Below are positions 32,120 to 43,009 of a DNA stretch of 64,000 nucleotides, in pieces. The notes below the pieces were generated by a model. That model was not told the DNA's origin and made no database searches. It saw only the letters and a list, made by a program, of their open reading frames with translations. Positions within the stretch are counted from its first letter, which is position 1; each line of letters starts with the position of its first letter. Position numbers and translations under genes: made by a program. Where the stretch lies: positions 1 to 64,000 of the forward strand of contig JASJFT010000044.1 in assembly GCA_030770425.1 (NCBI GenBank). The letters run 5' to 3'. This DNA comes from Darksidea phi. Taxonomy: Eukaryota; Ascomycota; Dothideomycetes; Pleosporales; Lentitheciaceae.

Positions 32120-34131
32120 ATGGCACCCAACGATGCACGCAAGAAAGGCACCACGGCCTACAACAGGCTTGTCACAGTGGCGGTCGCATTCGGCTCCCTT
32201 GTAAGTTACCAGCCTGCGCTTCCTAGTTCTATTTGAATGAATGAAGGTATTAAGCTCGCGGGTACCTTGCTGAAACATTGCCTAATCCCAACAGACTTAC
32301 GGATATGCGTCGTCTGTCATCGGTAGCACCATCGGCCAACCAGGTTGGTACCAGTTCTTCAACCTCCCACAGCAAGGCGAGCCTGGCTACGGCGGCTCCA
32401 CAACGCATGCCATCGCGACAGCCAACGGCCTGTACAGTGCCGGTGGCGCCGTTGGCTGTCTATTCATCATGTGGGCTGCTACCGCTCTTGGTCGCAAGCG
32501 TAGCATCCAGATCGGAGCCCTGCTCTCGATGATTGGTGGAGCCTTGCAAAGCGGTGCAGCAATTCTCGGGTTCGTAGCAATGCTAGAAATGCCCCTTGTC
32601 CTTTGTAATTGGGCTGACACTGCGGCTCGTTCAGCATGTTCCAAGCCGGCCGCTTCATATGTGGTCTCGGCATCGGCGTCCTCGTCACTGTTTGTCCCAT
32701 GTATCTTTCGGAAATGTCCCCGCCCGCACACAGAGGCTGGCTTGTCGGCCATCACGCCATCTTCCTCGTCTTCGGTTACATGCTGTCATCCTGGCTGGGA
32801 TACGCCTGCTATTACGCTACTTCCACGATCCCTAGCTTCGCGTGGCGATTTCCTCTTGCTATGCAATGCCTGTGGCCCACTATCCTCTTGATTGCCTCCA
32901 TCTGGATTCCTCGCTCGCCACGCTGGCTCTTGCAAAAAGGCAAGCACGAGGAAGCATGGGAAGTTCTGCAGAGACTTCGCGGGTCGCCCGAGGACCCTGA
33001 GGACCTGGTGGCCAAGGAAGAGTACTATCAGACCCAGCAACAACTTGCCATGGACTCGGCCAAGCTTGCGAAGCTCCATGTCAACCCTTGGACGGCCGTG
33101 CTGAAGATCAAGAGCTACCGCAAACGCATGATTGTGGGCTTTCTGACGCAATGGGGCGCGGAGTTTGGTGGACCACTTGTCATTGTAAATTCCCATTCGC
33201 TGAGTTCCGCTCTTTGCTCGCTCGCCGCATTTCTCTGACAATACACAGAACAACTATCTCGTCATTCTCTTCACCAATTTAGGTCAGACGGGCGCTATGC
33301 CGCTTCTCCTCTCTGCCGTCTGGCTGTCCACAGCGGGTCAGTCTCCTGGCTGGCTACTGCTATTATAAAGGCTTGTTACTGACTAGTAATGAAACGTAGG
33401 CATCATCTATAATCCACTGGGGGCATGGATGCACGACAAGGTCAATTCTCGGCGCGGTATGTTTATGACCGGGTTCGCTGGCATTATCCTGACCGTGACC
33501 TTACTCGTCATCATGCTGGCCTTGTACTCAGGTACTTCCAATCAGGCAGGCAATGCCGCTGGCGTCTTCTGCATTTTTCTCTATCTTCTTTTCCAGGGGT
33601 AAGGCTTCGTTTTACTTCGAATTCCACGCCGGTTCGAAGCCCTAACTGACCTCGCACGTCTAGGACCTTCTGCGATACTACTATGTACATTTACGTCTCG
33701 GAGATTTTTCCAACCGAAATCAGACCTATCGGCATGGGTAAGCTGTTCTACGGGACCCTCTCCGCTCTCCCAAAAGCAGTCCAGCGCGGTGTACTAACTT
33801 TCAAACCACCGCAGGTTTCTCTCTTTTCGGCCAATTCGCATCTTCCATCATCCTACTCCAGACCGCTCCCATCGGTTTCGTCGCTGTAGGATGGAAATAT
33901 TACCTCGTCATCATCTGCTGGTCCGTCGTGTTCATCCCGGTCATCTACTTCTACTTCCCTGAGACTGCCGGACTGTCGCTCGAAGAGGTCAATGCAAAGT
34001 TCGGCGACGACGTGGCCGTCCATATCAACGATGTTCCCGAAGACCAGCGGAAGGCGCTGGACGAGTATCTGCGCCAGAAAGGCAGTGTCGTACATCTTGA
34101 AGCACGGTCTGACGCAGAGAAGCAGGCGTGA
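32120..34131 (+). CDS. MFS sugar/organic-acid porter
   Basis: Seven exons: 32120..32200, 32295..32569, 32635..33184, 33249..33336, 33400..33598, 33664..33737 and 33815..34131, giving 527 aa in one frame. Sugar-porter signatures include ALGRKRSIQIGALLSMIGGALQ, GRFICGLGIGVLVTVCPMY, the PRSPRWLLQKGK loop and ETAGLSLEEVNAKFGDDV at the C-terminus. QTGAMPLLLS and YVSEIFPTEIRPIGMG lie in the second half. About 12 membrane segments are expected. It probably imports the cluster's substrate by proton symport. The intron count is high for this neighbourhood. The C-terminal cytosolic tail is short and charged. Confidence 0.88.
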
Positions 34132-35040
34132 CTATCCCTCTCAAGTAGCTATATTGCTAGTTCTGGTCGCTATTAAATAGTTGTTCATGTTCTCTTTCCT
34201 CTAATCAATCGTAATATCGCGTAGATCGCCACGACTTCCGGTGTCTGTGCCATGCGTGCGCATAGACCGCATTGGCTCGTCGAACGGTGGAAGATGTCCC
34301 TGTTATGACACTCTTCGCCCTAGGGACGGGAATTTCCCTCTGTCTTGGGCTTTTTTATGTCATTCTCCGCACGAATCGATTGCAATCGATCCTTGTTCGG
34401 AGACAAGCATGTCCAGATGTGAATATGGAGTCGTCGCTTGATGGGCTAGGCTCATGACTCGGACTACCATCCGTCAACACCACCATCGGCGCCAGCTAAC
34501 CCCGCATTAACAAGGGGTCGGTGACCCGGTTCCGCCTGAGGTACCAATCCACATGGTGACCCTGCATGAAATTGCGCCCGGTAGCGCGCATAGGGCTGAT
34601 AATGGCTTCCTACCACCAGAGGGAGGTTTTAGGGCTTAGACAGGGTAATATTACGAAGATTCGGAGTAATAAAGGCTCAATGTTGGTGCTGTGGGAAGAG
34701 AAGTCGGTACGCCATGAAAGGAGGTCGTTTACAAATGACGCACGCAAGCGCCGATGCGAACGTAATTTTGGGGAAGAGTGGATTACACACATCTAGGATT
34801 GGCTGCAGCGGATTATATTCATAGAATTATTGCAATATTCGTTGTGCGCATAGAGTTCCAAGTTGCTGCGAGTCAAAGTACCCTCATTGGTCTCGCCATA
34901 GACGGTGTCTTGCTACCCAGGGACGGACATTAGTTAGCCTTGCGACATTGGTAGCGTCGTAAGGATGTCGAAAAGCTCCCAACCAGTTTTTCAATACAGT
35001 CGCGCAGTCATGCATTCATTTCGTAGTACGAAGACAACGA
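34132..35040. other. Spacer of about 0.9 kb at the right edge of the cluster
   Basis: Contains a 61-codon frame (34272..34457, TTG start) with a hydrophobic stretch, and another at 34566..34796. Neither has supporting context. No gene called. Confidence 0.4.
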
Positions 35041-37247
35041 TTACTTCTGGTCCTTTGGAAGACGCCGCAGGGCAGCTTCGACGTCCTTGTGATCGACCAC
35101 AACACCGCGCTCCGAACATCGAGCCTTGGCGCGAAGCTCTGAACATAGATTGTCAATGTCGATGGTACCGTTCTTGAAGTCGGCACGATTTGAGAGTTTG
35201 TCCCTATTAACGGTGAGTAGTGGTTAAAATTGAGGGCTGGTTTTAGTCTTACCATATCTGATGACAGTTGAGCATCTGTAACGGATCCTCGCCCGGTACA
35301 ACCTCGTCGTCTCCGCCATTCTGCTGTCGCTCGATCTTCTCCAAGGGATTCGGTTTCTGGACAGCAGGGGTATTGCCAAAGTGGAATGGACTTCCGAAAT
35401 CCGTGATGGGGAATGCATCGTCAGATCGTGACGAGTGGGACATTGCGCGTGGAATGGGATTGCGCGGATTACCGCAAGTCATGTTTAACTTCTCGCGGAG
35501 AGTGGTCTGACCTTCGGAACTGCTACTGGTCTCGACTTTCGTCTTGTAGCTGTCAACACGGACATTTCTGAAAGCCTCGAAGTCAATGCTGGACCCGGTG
35601 CCCCCTATCTTTGGTAACTGCTTCCATGAACGCGGCATTTTCTTCTCACGTTCAGGCAGATCTATACGTGGCTCTAGCTCTAAGAAGCTTTCCCATTTTC
35701 GCTTCCTACTCGATTGGTCGAACCAAACACTGCAGTTGCAACTGGATAACATCAGTCGAAGAACCAGAACATAAGAGCGAGAGAGTAACCAACCATTTCC
35801 GCCCACCACCAGAGACAGATTCGGTGTTCGAGGACCGGCACCGTGGCATTGGACAAAGGTCCCCGCTAGAGGTGGACCTTTTGATAACAATAGCCATTCT
35901 GACATTCATGCCTGGCAATAGGCCAACTCCATCTGACGCTGATATCACTTGTCTTGTATTGCGTGTATTACATAATTCATAGTCTCCAGCCTGCACATGC
36001 TGTTTGCCAGGGCCTTCCTGAAATCGACGCTCAATAATGGCTTCTAGGTCGTCGACAGAAAACTCAGATGGAAACAGTGTCATGCGGCCTAAAGCGTCTT
36101 CGAACCGAACAGGATCTTGGAGGAAAGTCAAGCGAGTGTCAGGCGCTGCTGAGAGAGCGGAACGAATCTCAAGGATGACACCGTAAATTTGTTGCGTAGA
36201 AATGCTGCTAGATATCAGTAAGCCAGTAAGATAATGCAAAGCATGTGTACCATACTAGGCTTTAGACACCAATTCCTTCAGGGCTATTATCTGAGCTGCA
36301 TTATCACCCGCGATTATGCTGAAAAGTCTCCGGAGTAAGGACTGATTTTTCTGGACCACCACTGTCTGGGCTGTGATGTCTGTGTCTCTCTTGACTACAG
36401 CCCTGCATGGGTCCTCAAACCTCTTCTGGATATATTCGCAACTTGAGATGTGGTCCTCAGTGTGAGAGTCGAAGGACGCCCCTTTCGCGATGGACAGCTT
36501 AATCGAGTTGTCACCTTTAATCTCTTTCTTGAGCCGGTTCAACGCTTTCTGTCGCCCTTCGCCGTAGATAGGCGGTATATGGATGTCGAAAATGCCTAGC
36601 AGACAGTATGCCGCGTCTTCCTCGCGCTTCGTCTCGCGTCTTTCTGCCCATGACATGCGCTCATCGAGGCTGAACTCGGATAAAGGCCTTCCTTGGAGAG
36701 CTTGAATGCAAATGCCTGTTATTTCATGAATTTCTTCTACAAGTGAGACTTTATCCCCGATTCGCTCGCCGTCCGCGGAAAAGAATTCAACAGATGTCGG
36801 AGCAACAAGCTCTTGGAGCGTCCAGCCTCGAGTAAACCATCTGCTATTCTGAAAAGCTGGTTTCCATATCCGCTGAGAGGACAAGTCGCTTCCGACAGAG
36901 ACGCCAACCGAAACATCGGATAGATATACGTAGCATTTAGCCGCATTATAGTACCAGTGGAACATGGAGTTGATGGCCTCTGAAAGCTCCGCGCTGCTGG
37001 ATTTGTCGATACAGCAGGTGTCTACCCAGGAATATCGGAGGCCGTCTCTTGCAGCTCGCTTTATACAGAAACGAACCTTACGGTAGCCAGGTTTGCCTTT
37101 ACCTCTATCGCTTATCAGATCTTGGAAGGTAAATTCCTCGTCGTCTCGCCCCCATGTATGCGATAGAATCGCATAGCGTGGAATGTCGTTACCTACGCGC
37201 TCAACAAGGCTGAATCCGCCGTTATCGTCAAGCTGTAAAAGCCGCAT
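35041..37247 (-). CDS. HET-domain protein fused to a ubiquitin-like domain
   Basis: Four exons, 37247..36268, 36207..35794, 35741..35253 and 35203..35041, encode 681 aa. ATG 37247 (MRLLQLDDNGGF) is the classic HET-protein start. The HET domain covers about residues 20-160: YAILSHTWGRDDEEFTFQDL, YSWVDTCCIDKSSSAELSEAINSMF, and RGWTLQELVAP. DAAYCLLGIFDIHIPPIYGEG follows. At about residue 325 the first junction leads to TQQIYGVILEIRSAL, then PVRFEDALGRMTLFPSEFSVDDLEAII, the start of the fungal ubiquitin-like (ULD-type) domain, and CPMPRC and CSVWFDQS. The tail is disordered and ends in a charged helix. HET domains trigger heterokaryon-incompatibility cell death. The first donor (GT|GTCTAA) is weak, so the HET-to-ULD junction needs cDNA. 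Confidence 0.72.
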
Positions 37248-37982
37248 CGAGAGGGGAATATCCAGCACCGGAATAGGATGATACTGAGGGTAATAAAGAA
37301 GATTTGCGTAGATTAAGCAGTCGAAGAGCTGTACTAGCAAAGACTACATAGGTGATAGAGTATTCAGGACGACCAAGCTGAAGGTGGTGGCCGGTGCGTC
37401 ATGGCTGAGCTCTGACAAGCTGACATCACGTGGATAGCCCCACCCGCTCTATATGCTGGCCGCCACTAGTGAATAACGTTAACATCAAAAACCCTGACGT
37501 GTTTTATAAGCGATTCGCGAATACAAGCGAGTCGCGAACCCCAAAATATACCAAAAACCCCGAATTTTAATCTTAAATATGTAATGGGCTGAGGCCCATT
37601 CGCGCTCCGTAGTATACGGAGCTGTCGTCACGTGGTTCCTGAACAGTCAGGTCCACACCCAGAGCCAGCGTTTCGCCCGGAGTCGGTTGTTCCGCTCCGA
37701 TAGCTAGTATATATAGGAGGCTGCTCCGCAGGATTCAGTTCCTCACCTATCTATTCGTTTCCCTCGTACTGTTATAGACGGACTCTCCGTACGCAGTCAG
37801 CTATGTAGTAAGGACGGGGTTGCCCCCTTATAGTAGCTATACTATACTATTATTCTAGGTTTAATTACGTATATAAAGGACTAAAGCCTCTATAGCGTAT
37901 ATAGCGTTATGGGTGGCTTTATACAACCTTAAGGCTATCTACAGGTCCTCTTAAACTAAAAGGTCTTAAACTTAGTCCTTAA
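37248..37982. other. Repeat-derived spacer, possible solo LTR fragment
   Basis: From about 37490 the sequence is locally depleted in CpA/TpG and contains palindromes (GGGCTGAGGCCC near 37588; TCCGTAGTATACGGA near 37607). A TATA-like box (AGCTAGTATATATAGG near 37702) and a transcript-start-like pyrimidine stretch follow. These are features of a retrotransposon LTR, but no second copy is in the window, so the ends cannot be fixed. Confidence 0.35.
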
Positions 37983-38256
37983 GCTGCACTCGATGCACCG
38001 CGAATTTTGTATCGGCGCTGGAATGCCGAGCGAAGATGGACGGATGACGGATGTAACGATATACCTAGAAGAGGGAATCGACTGCAATGTCGTCGATGAA
38101 TTGAATGCTATGGGGCACAATGTGCAGCAACTGGGCGGAGACGGGCGAGCTATGTTTGGCCGTGGACAGATTATCAGGCAGCATTTCGATGACGGGCTCA
38201 TGGTCTGGAGTGGGGGCAGCGATTTGAGAGGCGATGGTGCTGCAGCACCCGTCTAA
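37983..38256 (+). pseudogene. 3' fragment of a gamma-glutamyltranspeptidase gene, frameshifted
   Basis: The frame ending at 38256 reads FCIGAGMPSEDGRMTDVTIY, then a block with LEEGIDCNVVDELNAMGHNV, GRAMFGRGQII and VWSGGSDLRGDGAAAPV, the normal C-terminus of gamma-glutamyltranspeptidases. Just upstream, in another frame, ALDAPR is encoded at 37986..38003, which should precede FCIGAGM directly. One extra A at 38003/38004 causes the shift. Further upstream the sequence changes abruptly to repeat-derived DNA, so nearly all of the gene, including the autocatalytic Thr region, is gone. It cannot encode an active enzyme. Confidence 0.65.
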
Positions 38257-38495
38257 GCGAAACCGGGGGCCGGTCGGGAGATAGGCGACCATTTGGGCCT
38301 CCCATGTTTAGACAGGCACGACGGCGTGCGCACGTGCCACAGCTAAATTAAGTTAGTCGCGGCGCATACCCTGCAGCTTACTCTGAACCGCACCGCCTAA
38401 CCATCGAAGTGCTGGGTCTTCGATTCCACTTTAAAATATCACCATCGCCCATTCTCTCCAAATCCACCCCAAAAGAGCATTTGAACATTTACGAC

Positions 38496-40181
38496 ATGGA
38501 TCGGCTACCGCAAGAGCTCGTGGACCGCATCAGCAGCTACCTCGACCTCGACGAATTGAAGAACACGCTCACGGTATCCCGAAAATTCCAGGTTGCTGCC
38601 GAGCAGTGCTCTGGCGCTTTTGCGGGTTTCCAACTGAATCTTGACGATACAACCGCAGATAAATTTGTCGAGAGGTTCAGCAATCGGCGCTTTCGCTACC
38701 TCCGAGATGTCGATGTTAGAACCCATCTTCCCGATCCAAGTGCGGAAGGGCAGGATGATGACGGCGGGTATCTGCCTTGCCGCGAAACAGCAGAAGAGCT
38801 CCGCAAGCTAGATGAGCATTTTACGGGACAGATCAACTTCCTTTTCCAAACCCTGAAGACTCTCGAAGACCAGGCCTGCGAGAAGTACGGACCGGGCAAG
38901 ATTCGACTTACCATAGGCACGCCCGTCATGAAAATCGATAGAGCCATGTTATGTCTCCATCGAGCATTCGTGAGCTGGCGGATTCACCTCCTAAATCCAG
39001 AGAGGCTACCGAAGCTCACATCGATCCGTTCGGTCCGCATCGTAAACGGGGCATCGTACAGCCCGACCGACGACCCTACAAAATCTTTGCGAAAGCTGGA
39101 TCTTAGAGTACTTTTGGATCTTTCGAGCCGATTGCCGAACCTGGAGTCGCTGGCTTGTGAGATTGGGGGAGATGAATGGCCGACACCTTGCATCGACGAG
39201 GTTGCCAAACATCTGACACACGTATACCAGGGACCGCGCCGGGACTCGCGCCTCGATTTCTCGAAAGCACTCGCTGCTGTTTCTTTGCCTAGTTTGAGAG
39301 AATTCCAGTTGAACTTCATTCAGCCGCTCGAGCCCATCGAGCTGATTGATCAACGCGATGCAATGCCCAACCTCGTCTCGCCATCAGCGTACGATCCTTT
39401 TAGCAACAGCCTTCGAATGCTGTCCTATAAACTCCGGCGCATGTGTCTATTTGCCGTAGTCGACGAGACGCTATTTTGGCCTAGCGATGATACCACGCCT
39501 CACTGGCCTTATTTGGAGACTATCAACATCAGATTCCATATGACAACCCCATCTGGTACCTGGTACTTTAAGGGATTGGAAGGCGAGGGCCGCATTGATG
39601 GCTATGAGCTTAGCGAAAATTCATACCCGCCATTAGAGAAGACGACCGAGGACGCCTCCTGGGATGAAAGAGAAGACGAGATACGTCGTGACGCCATCGC
39701 GTCGGCACAGTTTCGCGTCATGCCCAACGATGAAACTCTTCTACCGTTTCTCGCTGCAATCGCAAAAGCAACAGCACATATGCCCTCCCTGCACGAATTA
39801 GCTCTGTGGTGTCCTCTGCACTTCTTCGCCTATGACATGGGTGGCATCTACGAGGAGTACGACATCACTGAGCTCATAACAGCGGGATCTAAAGACATGG
39901 CTTGGGGAATTGCATACTCGAAACCTGGCGTGGAAGCGTTCAGCGAAATGCCTGGTGAGAATTATTCTGCCGCCCGCCAGCTTTGGTGGAAAGTCGGCAA
40001 ATGGCGTCCGAGCGCTGAGCTGGGTGAGATGTTTCGACGGATTGGTCGTCAACAACATGGAGAGGAGCTTATCGAGTATTGGGGAGATGAGGAAGGTAGT
40101 GATGGCTTGGTTGAGCGATGGGTGTTTGAGTGCTATGAGTGGCGAACGTTTCCCGAGTTCACCCAAGAGCTCCTGTACTGA
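38496..40181 (+). CDS. F-box protein
   Basis: A single exon of 561 aa from ATG 38496; the in-frame extension upstream to 38409 is not needed. The F-box is at the very N-terminus: LPQELVDRISSYLDLDELKN followed by LTVSRKFQVAAEQ. The rest (residues 50-561) has scattered Leu/Trp-rich segments such as LDLRVLLDLSSRLPNLESLACEI that resemble degenerate leucine-rich repeats. Such proteins link substrates to SCF ubiquitin ligases. The large C-terminal part is typical of lineage-expanded ascomycete F-box proteins. Target unknown. Confidence 0.82.
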   Translation: MDRLPQELVDRISSYLDLDELKNTLTVSRKFQVAAEQCSGAFAGFQLNLDDTTADKFVERFSNRRFRYLRDVDVRTHLPDPSAEGQDDDGGYLPCRETAEELRKLDEHFTGQINFLFQTLKTLEDQACEKYGPGKIRLTIGTPVMKIDRAMLCLHRAFVSWRIHLLNPERLPKLTSIRSVRIVNGASYSPTDDPTKSLRKLDLRVLLDLSSRLPNLESLACEIGGDEWPTPCIDEVAKHLTHVYQGPRRDSRLDFSKALAAVSLPSLREFQLNFIQPLEPIELIDQRDAMPNLVSPSAYDPFSNSLRMLSYKLRRMCLFAVVDETLFWPSDDTTPHWPYLETINIRFHMTTPSGTWYFKGLEGEGRIDGYELSENSYPPLEKTTEDASWDEREDEIRRDAIASAQFRVMPNDETLLPFLAAIAKATAHMPSLHELALWCPLHFFAYDMGGIYEEYDITELITAGSKDMAWGIAYSKPGVEAFSEMPGENYSAARQLWWKVGKWRPSAELGEMFRRIGRQQHGEELIEYWGDEEGSDGLVERWVFECYEWRTFPEFTQELLY

Positions 40182-40545
40182 ATAGAGCGATATGCACGCT
40201 GTTTAGCAACGTATGTGTTGCAAAGCCCCTCCGTCCCACATATTTCAAATTCTAGCACTCATATTCGCTCTTTATGGGTTTGTTTCGAGGCACCCCGGTG
40301 GAAGTACTATGGGTGGATCATAAGAACTAAAGTAAACAAAATGTATGTTCCCTACAAATACCCTAACGCTAATGATCTATGTGCGCCGGAGTAAAACCAT
40401 CTACGTCCCTACACAGAAACCAGCGCTAACAATGAAATATGCACCAGAATGAAAACATCGCCCACACCCCCAGATACTCCACCGCAAACAACCTACGGAG
40501 GTTCTGGTACCCCGATCTTCCCCCGATCATGCCGTAAGCCAAGAC

Positions 40546-42341
40546 TTACCAACGGGCGGGGCGGTTCCAGTTATTACGCTCAGCCCTCCACTGCCTCGCA
40601 ACGGCCCTGATGGCACCCTTCAACTCATTATGTGCAGCATCATTTGGACGGTGCTGTCTGACCCATCTTTGCTCCGCCCTAGCAACATACGTATCCATCG
40701 TGTGCCTCGTTCTTTGGACCGCCGTATCAAACTTCTGATTCATATAAGTGTTCCACAGATGATGCAGACCGATCGGGTTCCAGGCATCGAGCTGCTGGCC
40801 GGCAACCGCCCTGCGATGGTTGGGCATGGCGGTGTCGAGCTGGCCAAGCACTGTGCCGACACGGTTCTTCTGCGTAGCCAGCAAGCCGGCGACTGTCGGG
40901 TTCTTCATGTACTTTTGAGCGCCTAGCAGGTACTTGAGGTTGAGGACGGCTCGGCGCGCGAGATCGACGTTGTTTCCGTTGAGCCGCGTGTTCATCATCG
41001 TGTCGGAGAAGATGCCTGGCGTCGACTTGCGCGCCCACATGTTGGCCTTGGGCACTTGGTTGATGACTCGCTGCAGCCAGACAAAATCAGCCCGGGCATT
41101 CGTAGCGGAGGGAAATTTGGCCACGATGTGTTTGAATGGAGTTCGTGCGGGTCCATTTTGCAGCACGAATGCGGGCACATTCCATTGGTCTTTCCAGAGC
41201 GTGCAGAGGCTGACCTGTGCGCGTGCACCAGTTTGCTGGTTGGCAAGGCGTCGCGGGTTGGGATTGTTGAATCTGCGACCCCTGAAGTGGTTCTCGTTCA
41301 GCCAGTCAAAGAAGCTGGTCACCACGTTCCACTCGAGCACGTGCTCGACGTCGTATGCTGTATTCGGTACCCGCCGGGCGCCAGGCGTACTGACCCACTG
41401 CATGTTGGCACACTGGTTGGGCTGTGCGTAGCCGTAGACTCGAGCATTGTTTAGCATCTCGTTAGGCGAGGGATAGTCATCAGCGGCCAGTCTCATTCCG
41501 CATGCCAGTGCGGATTTGGGGGTCGTCCTTTTTGCAAGCACTGCCATTCCGCCTACGTGCTCCTCGCCCACGTCCACAGATTTAGGCGCCAACCGAGCGT
41601 TCTCGGCCTCTACTTGCTTGACGAGCTTCAGGAATGGGGTGGCAGGTTTGGCCTTTGCTGGCTTGCTTTGTTGCGGCTTGCTGGGTTTGCTTGGGACCGG
41701 TGCTGGGTTAACTGGACATTCGGCTTTGGCTTTGTTGGCTTTGGCTCTGGCTTAGGCACTGGCTTCGGTTTAGGTTTTGGCTTCGAACCTTTGGGAGAGC
41801 GAACTTCAATGTCTTCAAAGTCACCCTCCTCCAAAGTCAGCTCTCTCAGCCCATCCAAGTCGCCCTCGTGGTCCAGCTCATCCCTTCCAGTCAACTCTCC
41901 AAATTGCTCAAAGTCGAAGTTTTCATCATCTTCGTAGTCGGAGTACACGCCGATATTGTCAATGTCCCTCTGGCGCAGCTGTGTGTGATGAATATCATAG
42001 AGCAAGCCCTCACTGTCGAGATCGCCGCCCCAAACGTTGTCTTTGGCGACGCACTCGGCAATGATGGCATTGAAAGCAGCATTGCATCTTTCAGTCGTAA
42101 GCTTGGCTTCCTCAAAATCTTTGGTAATTTGGAAAGTGGTCTCTCCTGCGTTGAAAGAGAGCATTCCTTCGCTGCCCTCGAAGCCCTTTTCGCAGAGCTC
42201 CTCAATTGGTCCATTGACGGCTTTGTGGAGCTCCTGAGTCAGGTCAAAGGTAGAGCCGCTAATAGGATGCTCAATGTTGCACTGAATAGCGTGCGCGGTG
42301 GCCAGGAGGCCTGCAAGGGCGGATAACCCAGCCGCCCTCAT
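40546..42341 (-). CDS. Secreted Lys/Pro-linker protein of unknown function, with a frame break
   Basis: The start at 42341 gives a signal peptide (MRAAGLSALAGLLATAHA), a Cys-containing N-terminal domain (about 110 residues, with ECVAKDNVWGG), an acidic segment, and a Lys-Pro repeat (KPKPKPVPKPEPKP). In this frame it ends at 41628. A second frame continues the same Pro/Lys/Ser-rich linker from about 41700 (PVPSKPSKPQQSKPAKAKPA) to the stop at 40546. That part holds a C-terminal domain with YDVEHVLEWNVVTSFFDWL, a Tyr-x-x-Glu-His-x-Leu-Glu motif seen in fungal secreted proteins. Either a one-base frameshift near 41710-41720 breaks the gene, or an 86-nt intron (donor AAAG|GTTCGA, acceptor CCCAG) removes the KP repeat. 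Coordinates cover both parts. No family name is known to me. Confidence 0.55.
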
Positions 42342-43009
42342 AGTGGAAGAATGAACGAAGTACAAATAATCAGCCAATGAAAAGGCTTTACAAACCAGGG
42401 CAGGCATAAGAGCCGCCCCATCAGCGCAAATACAGGCAATAGTTGCTATCCACTTACAATTGCCGTCCCATTCCTTCGTCATATAGCCTTAGTGGCGTTT
42501 CGACAGCGTTGAGATCAGCACCAAATGTTTCGCGATCTACGTATAATCAAGTTTCGCTCCTAGATCCAGAGATTTCAGGGCTTCAAGAGCTGCCTCTATA
42601 GCCCACATATTGATAGAGTTGCCGAGAGTTGATATTTTGGCGATTTTCTTCCAATTGTGGGCGAAGCACATTACCCGACTGCGTTAGTGGCCTTTCGGCG
42701 CCGCTCGAAGAGTGCTCATTCGACCAAGAAAGTGCATGAGCAGTGCAGTGCGGGCTGCGTGCTTAGACGCTCGTGTCTGATTGGTTGGCAGGAAGGCGAC
42801 ACCCGTGCCGCCCTCAGGTAGGGCACTGTGTGGCTCTGAGCATCCGAGAACCTCCGATACCCGGCCCGAGCGCTTAGCATCCCGTCTCAGCCCCCGAAAG
42901 GCAGAGGGCATCGTAGCCTTGCGTGCAGTCGTTTGAACCATTTTAAAATGCCTTTAGCTTCCCTAGGCCTGCCCGAAGCCGTTGGCTACTAGCCCTTTCG
43001 AGAGGAAAG
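42342..43009. other. No gene seen
   Basis: A 668-nt divergent spacer between the secreted protein and the membrane-anchored protein. The open frame 42684..42941 (-) is unsupported. Confidence 0.4.

Noticed and set aside
23264..34131. Cluster as a secondary-metabolite biosynthesis locus
   Set aside because: No PKS, NRPS, terpene cyclase, prenyltransferase or P450 is present in or beside it, so a catabolic role fits better.
34272..34457. 61-codon frame with a membrane-like stretch
   Set aside because: TTG start, isolated, and too short to tell from chance.
34490..34570. G+C-rich stretch that might fold like a tRNA
   Set aside because: I could not form a cloverleaf with the conserved T-loop and D-loop bases.
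41708..41722. 15-nt GT...AG segment that would repair the frame of the Lys/Pro-rich secreted protein
   Set aside because: Far too short for a spliceosomal intron; a frameshift or a longer intron is more likely.
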